A DNA stretch of 64,000 bases from Hermatobates lingyangjiaoensis (lineage: Eukaryota; Arthropoda; Insecta; Hemiptera; Hermatobatidae). The stretch is from assembly GCA_026182355.1 (NCBI GenBank), contig JAPFBL010001617.1, positions 1,488,001-1,552,000 of the forward strand. The letters run 5' to 3'. Positions 30,547-42,890 of the stretch are shown here, one piece after another (the stretch's first letter is position 1; each line of letters begins with the position of its first letter). Made by a program: the position numbers and the translations under genes. The notes beneath the pieces are model-generated. The model was given only the letters and a program-made list of their open reading frames with translations, was not told where the DNA came from and did no database searches.

Positions 30547-32507
30547 CTTTACATGCAGAACACAAAACATATAATAGTAACATAAAAAAAATAATAAAAT
30601 GAATAAATATGGGACAATGATGATTCATAAAGCAAAATTAAAATGTTAGCCAGACTAACTACATAAAAGCATTTAAGGTTATAAGAGGAGATGGAGGGTT
30701 TTAGAAAACCATTTTTGGTAATGACTAATCAGGAAATCTCCAGTCGTCTTTGGCAGCTGTATCAGCAAACATGCACATGCAGTAAGATGTCATTCTACCT
30801 ACAGTTTCATAATCATTATCGCCACTCTTCCAAGTTTATGTCACTAACGAATTCAGAACAACTTGAACGGATCAAACTTCTATAAGTATGCAATTTTTTT
30901 AAGAGTGAATAGACAAAAAATGAAATGGAGCAAGTTAGGGGGGCTATTAACTGGTTTTGGGGCAATGGATGCAATTTAAGCATTGCTATATAGCGATGCA
31001 TGGTCAGGGATTAGTTAAGTCATGCTCTAAGTATCACATTCATGAACCATCTCTAACAACATGCCAATATAATAAGCAACACATTCATGTGTTAGCAATT
31101 CATTTGATAACCATATCTTTATTAAATACGAACAAGTAAGAGATGGGTCATACAATGTGAAGGCACCGTGGCAACCAGACAAAACTCTAATGTACGAAAA
31201 CAATACCCAACCACTTTCAGCAACACTTAAAAAAAATTGTTCTTACTTCATAGTAAGAACCAAGCAATTTTATCATCGAAAGTATATCTGTTTTTGCTTG
31301 TAAAAATGTGTGATTTAATAATTTGTTAATCTAAACAAATTTAATTGTCGATTATTAACTTATGAGAATACATATCAGACTTAAAATAGTAAATTAAGTC
31401 ATATAAGGGAAAATATCAGAGGAGCCAATAATTTTTGTTAATATCAATAATGTTTTTTAACACGTGATGGTTCTGTTTTGTTTGTTTTTTTATGCATTAT
31501 TCATAAATTATTGTATAATCGCGAAAATGGGTCCCACATGAAATTATGAGTATATATCACCTAAGACACTGTTAATACGGCTATTTTATCTCCAGAATGG
31601 TGAGTACAAATAATGAAATAAATAACTATAAGTATTATCATTTTAAAATAATGCTATATTTTATAAATTGTATTAGAAATTACTAATACATACATTTTTA
31701 TAATTTTAGTTAGGCATTTTATAATGTTTTGACAAAGAAATTTTCAATTAAGATTGCGCAAATACTCACTATTAAACGAAGCTGAAATAATAGAATATTT
31801 TTAATGATAATCCGGTCTTGAATTCGAGTTAAATCAGTATACAGAAAAATTCAATGAACTTATTGTTATATTTATTACACATTTATGAGCTTACTTATAG
31901 CATTTGCATATGTGAACGAATCACCTTAGGGCCAGAAAGAAATGTTGCTTTACCCTTAGAAAATAAAATTTGAACGGAAAATAAAATTAAATTCGAAATA
32001 GAAAGAGTTATACGAAATATAACTAATTTCGTATAAATAATTATATTCGAAATATAATAAACTCTTATACATTTAATACTGATGAAGATATTTCTAAATT
32101 ATAATTAGATAAGTACTACATAATTTGCTGTTTTGTAAATTCCTTTTCATTACTTTGGAATCTAACACAAAGCAAATACCATCATTAATGAATACCTTAA
32201 TTGATCTAACAAATCTATTTCCGAAAGCTAAGCATAACTCTACTTTGACAACGATCACCGCTTTCTTTTCTCATTGACGACATCGCAACTTATAGAAGAC
32301 AAATTTAATAATGTTTTTATTATTTTATTATGAATGCACCTACGAGTATTGTTAATAATAAATGTAAAACATATTTTTCATCCTAAAATAATTTGCCAAT
32401 TATTGTTCGTCAAAGAGAATTGCTTACATCACTTTCAACGATCATACAACATAAAAATCATTTCTTTTTTATAAAAGAAAAAGAAAAAATATAATTAGCC
32501 TCTCATG

Positions 32508-32559
<52 letters not shown>

Positions 32560-32797
32560 ATTATTCTGTGACTATGATCATTACAATTCACTTCATAAAG
32601 CAGCAAAAGTTAAGTAAATGAAGACCATGAATATTAATTAGAAACGATATGCAACAAAATAAAAGTCTAATTTGCGCGAAAGGCAGAGAAATGTTGAAAT
32701 GTATTTGACTTTTAAGTCCGCAGAAAGTGGCAAGGTGACTTTTCAATGATAATAGTGGAAGCCACATTGGTAGTGGGGAGGGAAGGTTCTGCAAAGG
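30547..32797. other. Intron j-k, left part
   Basis: AT-rich sequence without recognised elements. A pure (TA)n tract occupies about 32512-32554. Confidence 0.55.
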
Positions 32798-32977
32798 TTA
32801 CCGTACCGGACCAGCGCCAGGGGTCGGCATCACATTGCCCCTCTGCTTCCAAATCGTTGCCACCGTTGAATTGGCCAGTCCCAACTCCCGGCTTACGTCA
32901 GACTTGCTTTTCCCCGACTCTATCTCTCTAATTATTCGCCATTTTTCTTCACTAGTGAAAGCGAGCCTTTTTCTACC
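32798..32977 (-). CDS. psq/CENP-B-type helix-turn-helix reading frame (pogo/Tigger-like transposase N-terminus)
   Basis: This is a 59-codon stretch, open on the minus strand, inside a conspicuously GC-richer island (about 32740-33020) in the 11.5-kb intron between exons j and k. It encodes GRKRLAFTSEEKWRIIREIE, then SGKSKSDVSRELGLANSTVA, then TIWKQRGNV. The order (basic lead, S-x-E-[ED]-K, I-I-x-x-I-E-S-G, D-V-[AS]-R-x-L-G-[LI]-x-x-S-T-V-x-x-I-W-K) is that of the psq-type HTH at the N-terminus of Tigger/pogo transposases and CENP-B. No CENP-B second HTH or DDE catalytic core follows; the frame stops after PGAGPVR. It is immediately preceded by an in-frame TAG inside CTTCTCTGTAG|G, which also looks like a splice acceptor. 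It could be a transposase relic or an exon of a domesticated gene on the host strand. Confidence 0.6.
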   Translation of the reverse strand, partial: GRKRLAFTSEEKWRIIREIESGKSKSDVSRELGLANSTVATIWKQRGNVMPTPGAGPVR

Positions 32978-35054
32978 CTACAGAGAAGAAAAAACTAGAA
33001 ACTCGCTCAACCAAACCCCTTAAAATATAAATACCCACCCTTCTATTTCTCCTTCTCCTCATTATTTCCTACACCTATAAGCTGGAAATAGCACATATCA
33101 GGTTCGTTTAAAATCTAAGAAAAACTAAGTTGTCTAACACAAAAATCGTATGTAATGCCAAGAAATTTGGTCAAATTAAAATAAACTAGTGATCAACTGA
33201 AACTATATTTAACATTAATATGAAGTGTAAAAGAAATAATTCACATCCATTGTTCCCTATAATTGAAATTAAGAATTCAAATAATTAAAATCAAGGACAA
33301 GTAAACGATCTTAAAAATCATTATTCCGAACTATATTACAAATAAAACAGTATATTTAAGTTAAAAATGTCCATAATAGGTCTCACCGGAAATAGACACT
33401 TAAAACAGACGCCTTAACAGTATTTTTTTTTAAATACTTATGAATGACTGAAAAAATTCGCACAATAAAAAATGAAAAATAAATATCTGTGATTAATGAA
33501 CCATACTCGTAAGTTATAGATCCTAGTTCCTCCAAACAAAATATTTCCTCTATCTATTAATGGAAATAAAAACTAAGTGTTTATGTTGCGTACGTGTTTT
33601 ACATGTTTGGGAAATTATCTAAATTAAAAAGATCAATCACCTAAGCTCTCAAAATCTTGCAATCAATTCTACAAAAAAACATGGCTCATGTTCGGTTACT
33701 CATCCCATGTTTAGAAAAATGTTGAGCTGGAAACTTGGCATTTTAAATTCTTTTGTTCTCATTATTACGGCATAGTAGAAAGTATAATAATTTCGTACCA
33801 TCGCCATAACTTAAAATATATTAAAATATTATAAAACAATACATGTTGGTCCGTTTTTTTCGTTGGGCACAAATGTAACCTGCTTTTAGAAATGTACAAA
33901 GTACTATCTCATCAGTTATGGACAAATATCCAAACTTAAAATTCATAAAAAAAAGTTGCAGAAACAATGAATTAAAAGTTTTAAAATATAATTAAAAATG
34001 ATGGGTAAATTGTTAGACTATTAAGTAATGAAGTCAAAAATAAAAAATTAATACTAACATTGCAACAATGTAAAGAAATAAAAGAAAATATATTATCTCT
34101 TGACATTACACATTACTTAATTTTGCGAAAGACACTCATTTTTACTATCCATCTAGACTGAATAAAACCTCAAGAACTATAATAGGAAGAGGTAAAATAT
34201 GTATATAAAAATCAAGAATACCAATTAATAACGATATATTAGGACAAAAGATTGCACATGTTGGAAAAAATATAAAAGTTTCCACATACAAATGTTTTTT
34301 ATAAACAATGCACTTCTAACAAGCAGTTCATATAAGCATTTTGCGTGGAAACTTTTATTATTTTTCCCAACATGTGTGATTAAGTACCACATAGTTACTG
34401 ATAGCACAACTTTTGAATTAAATTAGTTACATTTTCCCCAAAGAATTAATGACTAAAAAAATTGTCATTTCATTACTAAGATGTTTATAGTACATAAACA
34501 AATACCTAAAGAATCTTATAGTAAAACCTTGAACACATTGATAGCACACATAATGACGATAGCAAACATTTGAGAATGAACCAAGAACAGACTCAAGAAA
34601 ATGATAACTGACAACTGGCTCAAGACAATTATTTTAGTTAGAAGTGAATATACTTTGATCATAAATACTGATATTAGTATAATTATTTCAACTGGTTAAA
34701 ATAAACTTCTGAATTTATTCGGAAAATGAATTGATTTGATTTCAAGTAATTTTATTTCATCTAATTATGGAACATCAAATAACTACTATTCGTAAAACAA
34801 AGTAAAAACTTGATGTTGGAAATTTATAAATTAGATTTGCAACTCAAAATTTCAACACCTAGGTAGACATTAATAAAAATAAATGTAATGGAAAATACAA
34901 TCATTTTAAAATATCGGTAAACTATACCGGGTGGACCGAAAATAGGTTTACACTTTTAAAAACATTTTATATGGTTACTTATATTAGCCACAATACAGTA
35001 AATTGTTGAATACATTTATGCATACTTGTTTAATATTTAACTTATTTGCTTTTA

Positions 35055-35057
<3 letters not shown>
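32978..35057. other. Intron j-k, middle part
   Basis: AT-rich, no transposon coding or RNA gene recognised. A short inverted pair (CATGTTGGAAAAAATATAAA against TTATTTTTCCCAACATG, about 34257-34376) could fold as a hairpin with a roughly 80-base loop. Confidence 0.5.

Positions 35058-35117
<60 letters not shown>
35058..35117. repeat. (TA)n microsatellite, about 60 bases
   Basis: An uninterrupted TA dinucleotide run that directly precedes the left, inverted end of PLE C. Comparable runs mark PLE edges at 7448-7484, 9617-9655, 16793-16845, 37201-37256 and 42368-42414. Confidence 0.95.
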
Positions 35118-35120
<3 letters not shown>

Positions 35121-35124
35121 ATTA

Positions 35125-35870
35125 GAAGAAACAGTCCAGCGGTTTTAAAATAAAAAAAATATTAAAAAGAAGATAGAACACAGATAAACACAGGAATAAC
35201 TCACTTCTATATTTTGACCATCGTCGTCATCAGGAGGCGAAGAGTCCCGCAGGAAGGCACAGCGGCAGAACACCCACACAGTTTCTACCTCTTCCAACTG
35301 CGTTTACCGACTGGATTGCACTCAGTGCAACTCTTTTTATGTTGGTTTAACTTCTACTAAGCTAAGCCTTCGTATGAATGGTCATAGGGCTTCTGTCGGT
35401 AAACGTAGTAACCTTCCAATAGCCATTCATGCAAACTCCCATGGCCTCAGCTTCAATGACTGTTTTCGAGTGCAAATACTTAATCAGATCCCCGAGTCTA
35501 ATACCAAAGTTACATTAAGAGCTTCTGAGGAAGCATACATATGGTTGCTTGCTGCTCGTTCTTCCCCTGGACTCAACGTCAACAGTTAATTATTATTATA
35601 ATTATTTTAAAAGTTTTTTTTCTTTTAATTTTTTATATTGCTATTATGTTTTTATTCATTTTTTACTTTTTTAATTTGACTTTTCACTTCCTTCCACTCC
35701 CTTCTCGCTGGGTGGTTGGTTGCAGCGGGGTACAGACTAACGGTTGTGCTGCTACTGTTCGTGTTCAGTCGCCGCTCTGCCTTCCTGCGGGACTCTTCGC
35801 CTCCTGATGACGACGATGGTCGAAATATAGAAGTGAGTTATTCCTGTGTCTATCAGTGTGCTATCTTCTT
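35125..35870 (+). mobile_element. PLE family C with endonuclease, inverted left end
   Basis: An inverted C end (35125-35280, core on the minus strand at about 35214-35232 with a mutated GAAA box) is followed by the EN frame, UTR and the plus-strand ribozyme (35804-35824, intact). It then ends in TTTTTAATTGG and (TA)n from 35880. This copy shows what the palindrome at 6596-6880 derives from: the same ends, with a coding segment still between them. Confidence 0.85.
35269..35589 (+). pseudogene. PLE C GIY-YIG endonuclease, open frame
   Basis: 107 codons are open up to TAA 35589: NCVYRLDCTQCNSFYVGLTS (C-x-x-C then F-Y-V-G-L-T as GIY-YIG), TKLSLRMNGHRASVGKRSNL, PIAIHANSHGLSFNDCFRVQ, ILNQIPES, VTLRASEEAYIWLLAARSSP. 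It has all the EN blocks, including S-E-E-A with the likely catalytic Glu. The frame opens inside the inverted left end, so linker and RT are lost and it has no start of its own. Confidence 0.85.
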
Positions 35871-35879
35871 TTTAATTGG

Positions 35880-35880
35880 T

Positions 35881-35914
<34 letters not shown>

Positions 35915-37195
35915 ATATATATATATTGATAAAAGTATCGACCGTGGAATAGAAACAAAACTATAGTTTATCGGGACTCGGTCAGTTCTTCAGGTTCAAA
36001 TTAAACTCTCATTGCCAACGTTTCGGTTTTTATTTAAAACCTGTTTCATAGGCCTACAGAAACAGAGGAAATATAAGAAATAATACAATCATTCAAAAAT
36101 CAAACATACATAAAAGTGCAATTAGTTGCAATTAAGAAATTACAATAAAAATTTTTGACTATAGGTTAGTGAGAAAACTTACAGAACTATAAATTTTGAA
36201 ACAGAAAAACTAAGTATTACATTACAAATTATTAATTCAAACAAAAATAGTATATGGATTATTAACAACTGTAGTCTGAATGAACACGCGACACTGAACT
36301 GAAATAGCCAAGCAAGGTAACCAAATTTCACCAGACAACCAAAAAGACACTAACACAATTTTTCATCTATCAACAATGTTTAACTTAACACACCCGAATA
36401 AATACTATTTAAATTTGAAATGGCTGGAATGAATGAAATGGCTGAAATACTATTTAAATTAATGGATGACTGGTCCTTTCTAAAATATAACATTTCCAGA
36501 GTTTTCCTTCTCTGTTCATCCATTTCTTTCACTATTATTTTTATTTCATAAAAATCAAAATTAATACTGTGTGCAGCTAATGCAGTAGCATCAATTTTCT
36601 TTTTTCTTATAGAATAATTGTACTGATAAGTCTTTTCCTTTAAAAAACGACTGGTATCTACATAATAAACTTTGTTACAGAAACTGTTATATATTAGAAA
36701 GGACCAGTCATCCATTAATTATAGAAGTGACATTTCAAATTTAAATAGTATTTATTCGGGTGTGTTAATTTAAACATTGTTGGTAGATGAAAAATTGTGT
36801 TATTGTCTTTTTGGTTGTCAGGTGAAATTTGGTTACCTTGCTTGGCTATTTCAGTTCAGTGTCGCGTGTTCATTCAGACTACAGTTGTTAATAATCCACA
36901 TACTATTTTTGTTTGAAATAATAATTTGTAATGTAATACTTAGTTTTTCTGTTTCAAAATTTATACTTCTGTAAGTTTTCTCACTAACCTATAGTCAAAA
37001 ATTTCTATTGTAATTTCTTAATTGTAACTAATTGCACTTTTATGTATGTTTGATTTTTGAATGATTGTATTATTTCTTATATTTCCTCTGTTTCTGTAGG
37101 CCTATGAAAAAGGTTTTAAATAAAAACCGAAACGTTGGCAATGAGAGTTTAATTTGAACCTGAAGAACTGACCGAGTCCCGATAAACTATAGTTT

Positions 37196-37200
<5 letters not shown>
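35880..37200 (-). mobile_element. PLE family F: EN fragment between long inverted ends
   Basis: The arms 35958-36491 and 36685-37197 are inverted copies (about 510-530 bases, high identity). Each contains the end of the EN, the full 3' UTR and the F terminal module (GGTTTTAAATAAAAACCGAA, ACGTTGGCAATGAGAG). The left arm has a roughly 38-base insertion at about 36422-36460. The unique middle (36492-36684, minus strand) holds EN coding: FCNKVYYVDTSRFLKEKTYQ and AALAAHSIN-type sequence. Both outer edges are (TA)n. Confidence 0.88.
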
Positions 37201-37255
<55 letters not shown>

Positions 37256-37258
<3 letters not shown>

Positions 37259-37384
37259 ATGATCAAACCACAATAAGAAATGGGAAAACAAGACTAAGAT
37301 CTTTCAACTGTAAGAAGCGGTCTTGTTACGGTTGAAAGATCTTAGTCTTGTTTTCCCATTTCTTATTGTGGTTTGATCATTGAT
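37256..37384. mobile_element. Collapsed ribozyme palindrome (family E)
   Basis: The arms TCAATGATCAAACCACAATA and its complement surround AGATCTTTCAACTGTAAGAA and GCGGTCTTGTTACGGTTGAA. The CTGACGA segments and the spacer seen at 9424-9613 are gone, so the two ribozymes are fused at stem II. (TA)n (37201-37256) abuts the left edge. Another such remnant is at about 61347-61433. Confidence 0.75.
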
Positions 37385-37439
37385 TGTTGTTTTATGTGTT
37401 TATGTGAAATCTTTTTATTGAATATATATATTATTAAAA

Positions 37440-38110
37440 GCGTAACCATAGTTGGCTAAACTTGCTTCTTTATAAGTTTCTCTATCTTCATAAATAATGA
37501 TTTCGTTGTTGTATCTAAACTATATAACAAACTTCCTACACAGTTAACAGTCAACATGTTTCAACTCTTTCATAGAGCCATCTTCAGGACGAGAATGATT
37601 CTCAATAGCTTTTCCCTTTATATAAGCAAAGTAGAGTCAATTAGAGGGATTAAGGTTGTTTGTTCAAAGCTGGGGTGGTGAGTGACCTACGGGATCGCTG
37701 GTATTACCTCGGCCGCGTATATTTGGCCTTGTATTCCAAATAGCTTAAGACTCCTTATTCAATGTTGATATGGGGTTTCATTTTTTGTATACATACAGCC
37801 TCAATAATTTTAAGTCTCTGTTGATCTCTTTCTCTTTTAATTATTTTAGTACCTGCCACAATAATGTCCTTAGTCAATTTTGTTTTGTGAACTTGCTCCA
37901 TGTGTTTCTTGGGAGCTCCAGACATCAGATGCATTGTGAGCCTCCTTGACAGAGTGGTAGTGGCTACTAAAATGTACGAATGTTTTCGGTTTTCACATTC
38001 ACCGTAGGTAAATATATATATTAGGTCATTTTCATTAGTAATTAAAATTTTCCTATTAGATATTGCAACATTCCAAAACCTCTCCAAAAGATTTGCCTCA
38101 AAATACTTCG
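37440..38110 (-). mobile_element. PLE (K/M type): endonuclease, ribozyme, N-terminal start
   Basis: The minus strand from 38087 reads EN coding to 37755, a UTR of about 150 bases, and a hammerhead-like core (37587-37559: CTGAAGA, stem CTC-TATGAAA-GAG, GAAA, CATGTT). It then has a partly open stretch with SLLYSLDTTTKSLF and KIEKLIKKQ, homologous to the N-terminal piece of family M (17.7 kb), ending at TAATAATATATA. It is a 5'-truncated copy without an inverted partner. Confidence 0.75.
37755..38087 (-). pseudogene. PLE endonuclease, open for 110 codons
   Basis: Blocks: NDLIYIFTYGECENRKHSYI (the G-E-C-x-x-x-x-x-[SY]-Y-[IK] strand of this EN type), TTTLSRRLTMHLMSGAPKKH, MEQVHKTKLTKDIIVAGTKI, IKRERDQQRLKIIEAVCIQK and a stop. 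GIY-YIG reads Y-I-L-V instead of Y-I-G-[MS], so the glycine is lost. Confidence 0.82.
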
Positions 38111-41100
38111 GAGATATCGTAGTATCAAAACTCAGAACAACATATTAACTTCACTCACTGCTTTTCAACAAGATAGAGAATTTTCTCCTTTAACGCTGAT
38201 AATAAATTACCTACCCTAAACTTTCTTCACAGATCTTATTCAGAAGAAAGAGCAGTATCAATGGCCGGGCACAACGTTCACTTGCTTTAAACAAATGAAT
38301 TTCTTATTTTAAGATGTAGAAAAGAAAGAAGTGAAAAGATTAAAAGGATATATTTCATATATATTTATTGATATTTAAGAAGATGAGGACTTGCGTTGTG
38401 CTATATATGTATCGTTACAGAACTCTCAAGAGGTTTGAGGAATTTTCTAATGTTGAAATAGGACATTAGAAAAAACATTTATCATTTAAGAATAAAATAT
38501 TAAACAAGGATGCATTAAGGTATATGAGAAATAAATATAAAATAAATGAAAATCCAATAAACTGTATTTAAATAATAAAGTCCACAAAAACTACTCTTGA
38601 GGAGTAAAAATTATAGCCTCTGCCCCTAAAGAATTTTCATTAAAACTGATTCAAACTACCGATATCCTGAAAAGACAGTGTAGACAAATTGTAATTTCTA
38701 AATTTGAAATATATGCCAATCGTTGGTTCTTGTTTTTATTTGTATGTGTAGCACAAGGTTTAATAATTTTAGATTATTGGAACCAATCAAGGTTTAAAAA
38801 AATGTACTATTTAATATAAATAATATTTCTCAAAAATATTTATATCGTATTTTATATTATCTGAAACGTCCGATTAGAAAAATGTGAGTCTATAAAATAT
38901 AGTAAGTAAAACAATCTTACTCACCATTTATTAATAATATCAGAAAATAAACAAAATGATATCGAATACATATTATTACAACTTATATACTACCATTATA
39001 TCTTGGCTAATTACTTGAGATTACCACAAGGAATATGAGTGTTCCCTAAGAACAAATAAGTGAATTCTGGTTTCTTTTTTTTTTAGTAATAACTATAAAA
39101 CTTTCAACATAGCGTTGTTTAAACTTATATGGACGTTCCTGATGAAAGTAAGTTAATTATAATGAATTCTCTTTAAAAAATAAATTCATTTCAATTCTTA
39201 AGCATGAAGATAAATTATAGTATCGAATCTCACTCAGTGATTCTTCGGTATATGGAATTTAAATATCAGCTAAAATTTAACCTATTAATAAGAAAATTCT
39301 TTTAACAAAAAAAAAGAGGAACAATATAATTTGTCTACTTGATAAACCCAAAAATTTACATATTTACGAATAATGAGTACAAAATGTACACTTGAATAAA
39401 TAGTCCTGTTTAAGAAATAAATGAAGGGGACTTACCAAAATTTTCGAGTGACAAGAAAATAAGTTGATGAGAATGTAATAATAAGAACAAAAAACTTGCC
39501 TAAAAATTAATGATATAAAAAAAGAAAAAAATTGTTTTAAATATTTCATATATCAATTATTCACAATAATCAAGTCTAATGAGCACTGCATACAAAGTGT
39601 GCTTCCTTCAAAATTGTACATTTCATAAACTTGTAAGATTTTATAGCATAACATATGGCAGTTAGTGTGCAAAACTTATTTGCCTTTCTTTTTTAGATCA
39701 TATTAGGTTCCGCTCCTCAAGGATACATTTCTTGAACACAGAACATTCTGACGGACTTCATGACTAAAAATACTGCACCGTAAGCTTTATTAACTGAAGG
39801 ATTTGTTAGTGATATGAATGATATGAATCATACTCATGATATGAATGCCCTGAATTAATCTAACTCAATTGATAGAATGTTTGACAAAGTTCAAGAACAC
39901 ATATTATTATTAATATTGTTTTATTGCCTAAGGGTCACAGGGAATATGAGTAAACAAGTTTAAAAAGTGATTCCTTTGATAATATTCAGCTACAACCTAA
40001 TAATATTGAATAGTGTCGTTGAATTTAAATTTTATTTTCAGATATAAAACTTTCACAAGATAACTGTGATTCACTGTCATGGTGCCAGTCGTTGTGATAA
40101 CCAAACGTAAATTCATAATAAGGAAATTCTAAAGCACAAACGAACATTTTTGGTGGATATTATAGTGATAAATAATAAAAACGATTGACTTTTTCAGATT
40201 TTGAAATTTCAATGGTGTCTGCCCGTCGTACCAACCTAAATACAGACAATTTTCAATTAGCTCTAAACAAATAAACAATCCAGTGACTGTTTCAATGTTC
40301 GGAAAGAAAAACTGTTTCTTTTGGTATTGAAAACTAATGGAAGAATAAGTGATTACTGGATAATTATGTACTCTGTTTGTCTCAAAGAAGAAATGTTGTT
40401 TCACTATAGATTGAAGTTTCTTGTCGATGATTGAAAAATAAAAACAATGACCGACAAAGCAATTAGGAGAGAGAGAAAATTGTTTATATAATGGTTGTTA
40501 CACCCTGTGTTTCGATGTTGGTTTTTGTCGTATATAATACTTCAAAAAAACACACCTCAGAGTAATCACACAAAAAATGAGAATATGCATTAAGAAAAAT
40601 ACTCCCATAATTTCGAGGTGAACATTAATGCAAATATTGCTATAAAATATTGGCTACATATATTGTCAAAAAGTGTTACATTAAAATATTGAAAGTATTA
40701 TTAAAGTAATCATAATATTGTCAATATATTGTTTAATAGTTAAATGTATTCATACATATTATATCATAAATGCTTTATTAGTTTAACATTTTGTAACACA
40801 AAACTGAATAAACATACCGTATCCAATGTCAATATTATGGATCACTCCACAAACTTCTTGCACACAGGAAATCAATTCATTCAAAGGAAGAAAACGGATA
40901 ACATTGAAACTACTAATTTCATACAGTAAACTAGTCAGTATTAGCACAAATCTTGTACACCAAGACTATTAAGATTGAGGTAATTATACTCAACGTTAAG
41001 TTGAATTAGGGAAATATTTTTCAGAACTAGAAGAACTACTAATAATAACACACTTATATCAGGTATACTTATTCAAATTATAATCCCAAAGATGGAATTT

Positions 41101-41251
41101 ATAATATTTCAAATGTTACAACTTTGCATGAAACTCAAGTATTTTGCAACAATTACTTGAGTTAAATTTCCTCAAAAAAAAAATTTTCATGAATAAAATG
41201 TACTCCAGGACTTTACAATAATTGTCTTTGTAATAGTAGAATAATATGTTT

Positions 41252-41299
<48 letters not shown>

Positions 41300-42018
41300 G
41301 AATAATAATAAATATTCTACCATAAAAAGAGGAATCGGGATTACAAAACATATTAAATAACTAAGTACACAATAGCTCACCAAATGAAGGGACAAATTAA
41401 AATCGATGGTTTTCATAATATCAATATTTTTGTAATCCTAGTATTAAAATAGAACAAAGAACAAAAGTACAAAATGTGTGTTTTAAGTTGATCTTATATT
41501 CATTTAAAAAACACTAAACGTTTACTGATTTTATTATAGCGTTATGCAACAATAAAACATCCCCGAATATCATCAACTGACGAATATTTGAGCCAGATTC
41601 ACCATTCAAGAGTTGAATCTCGGTTCATCTCTAGTTAAAACTTATACACATACATTCTAGTAAATAACAAATTCATGGTTGTCAGTTTCAACATAGGTAC
41701 CTACTTATGCCTTAATAAAGAAAGAAAGAAAAGGAGAAATACTTGATAATCTTCAATAATCAAAATGGAAATGAATACTAAAAGGAGATATTATTTATCA
41801 TTAAGTCAAGAGAAACTACAAATTTATGAAGAAATACATATGAATAAAGAGGAAAGATATTTTAAAATGCATTTTCTCAACAATAAATATCCTAATACTA
41901 CATCTATAGATTATATATAAGAAAATGCAGATAAGAAGATATCAGATTTTAAACAAAAAAAAAAAAAGAAGAGGAGAAAGATGAACATCATGCTTTTAAA
42001 TATTAGCAGTAAATATAC
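38111..42018. other. Intron j-k, right part, nothing recognised
   Basis: AT-rich sequence between a PLE and exon j. The only distinct feature is an (AAT)n microsatellite at about 41251-41299. No splice-bounded coding was found on either strand. Confidence 0.55.
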
Positions 42019-42100
42019 CTCAAGAAGTTGCTGATTCCTCTGTTCTCTTTCTTTCCTGGCGGCTTCCTGCCTTTCACATCTCTCCTGTTCTTTTAATATC
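42019..42100 (-). CDS. BAZ2B: BAZ2-like host gene, exon j: coiled coil, part 2
   Basis: This minus-strand exon of 82 bases has acceptor ATATTTCAG and donor GAG|GTATAT. One base completes an Arg codon from exon i, then 27 codons follow, ending at a codon boundary. It encodes ILKEQERCERQEAARKEREQ and then RNQQLLE, continuing the charged helix. The 5.0-kb intron between exons i and j is filled with PLE remnants of several families (42.4-47.0 kb). The 11.5-kb intron on the other side also carries the psq-type HTH reading frame. Confidence 0.9.
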
Positions 42101-42364
42101 CTGAAATATACAACATAATAACATATTTATCTTTTATCATACACACATGTGGCTTAATTAAATGTGATAATGCATTAATATATTTATGATCTTTTCTTAG
42201 CGATTTTAATTCACCATTATAGACAACGAACATAAACGGATAACTTGAGAATATCAGCGAATGAAAAATATAACATCAATACCGAAATCACAACTTCTTG
42301 GTATTTTGGTTTTAACACTGTACACAATTCACTCTATGCTTGGTTACTCTGTAACCATAAAATC

Positions 42365-42367
<3 letters not shown>

Positions 42368-42419
<52 letters not shown>

Positions 42420-42465
42420 CTAGCCCTGGATATTGAAATATATATATATATATATATATATATAA
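42368..42465. repeat. Paired (TA)n tracts with a short spacer
   Basis: (TA)n at about 42368-42414 and 42440-42463 are separated by AAAACTAGCCCTGGATATTG. The second abuts PLE M, as expected for insertion into a TA run. Confidence 0.85.
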
Positions 42466-42469
42466 TCTG

Positions 42470-42890
42470 TGTATCTGGAGCCCCCAAAAAACACACAGAG
42501 CAAGTCCACCATACAAAGTTAACCAGAGAAGCGCTTGTGGAGGAACTAGAATAATAAAAAAAGAACAGGAGCAGCATAGACTCAAATTAACAGAAGCTAT
42601 ACTCATACAGAAAACGAAGCCATACATTAATATCCAGTTAGAAAATAGTGAGAAAGTGTTAAAACTATTCAGATCAACCCCAGGTCAAGTGGGACCTCTC
42701 GAGGTAGAGGCAACAAACTCCTAACCAGGTCACTCAACCCAAAGGATTCAGAAAAACAACTTTAATCCCAGTTTCCAGTTTTGATGATAACGTACAAATT
42801 CATCGAAACGTTGGTATAAGAAGGAGTACTTTAATTTCAAGACCTAGCCCTCAAAAAAACTTACCAATTACTTACTGTATATATATATAT
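42470..42890 (+). mobile_element. PLE family M: EN tail and ribozyme
   Basis: A broken frame gives GAPKKHTEQVHHTKLTREAL, QHRLKLTEAILIQKTKPYIN and IQLENSEKVLKLFRSTPGQV (42473-42690). Then UTR and a hammerhead-like core at about 42779-42807 (TTGATGA, GATGA-type stem, GAAA, ACGT, T). It ends at (TA)n 42881-42890. It matches 17385-17700. Confidence 0.75.
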
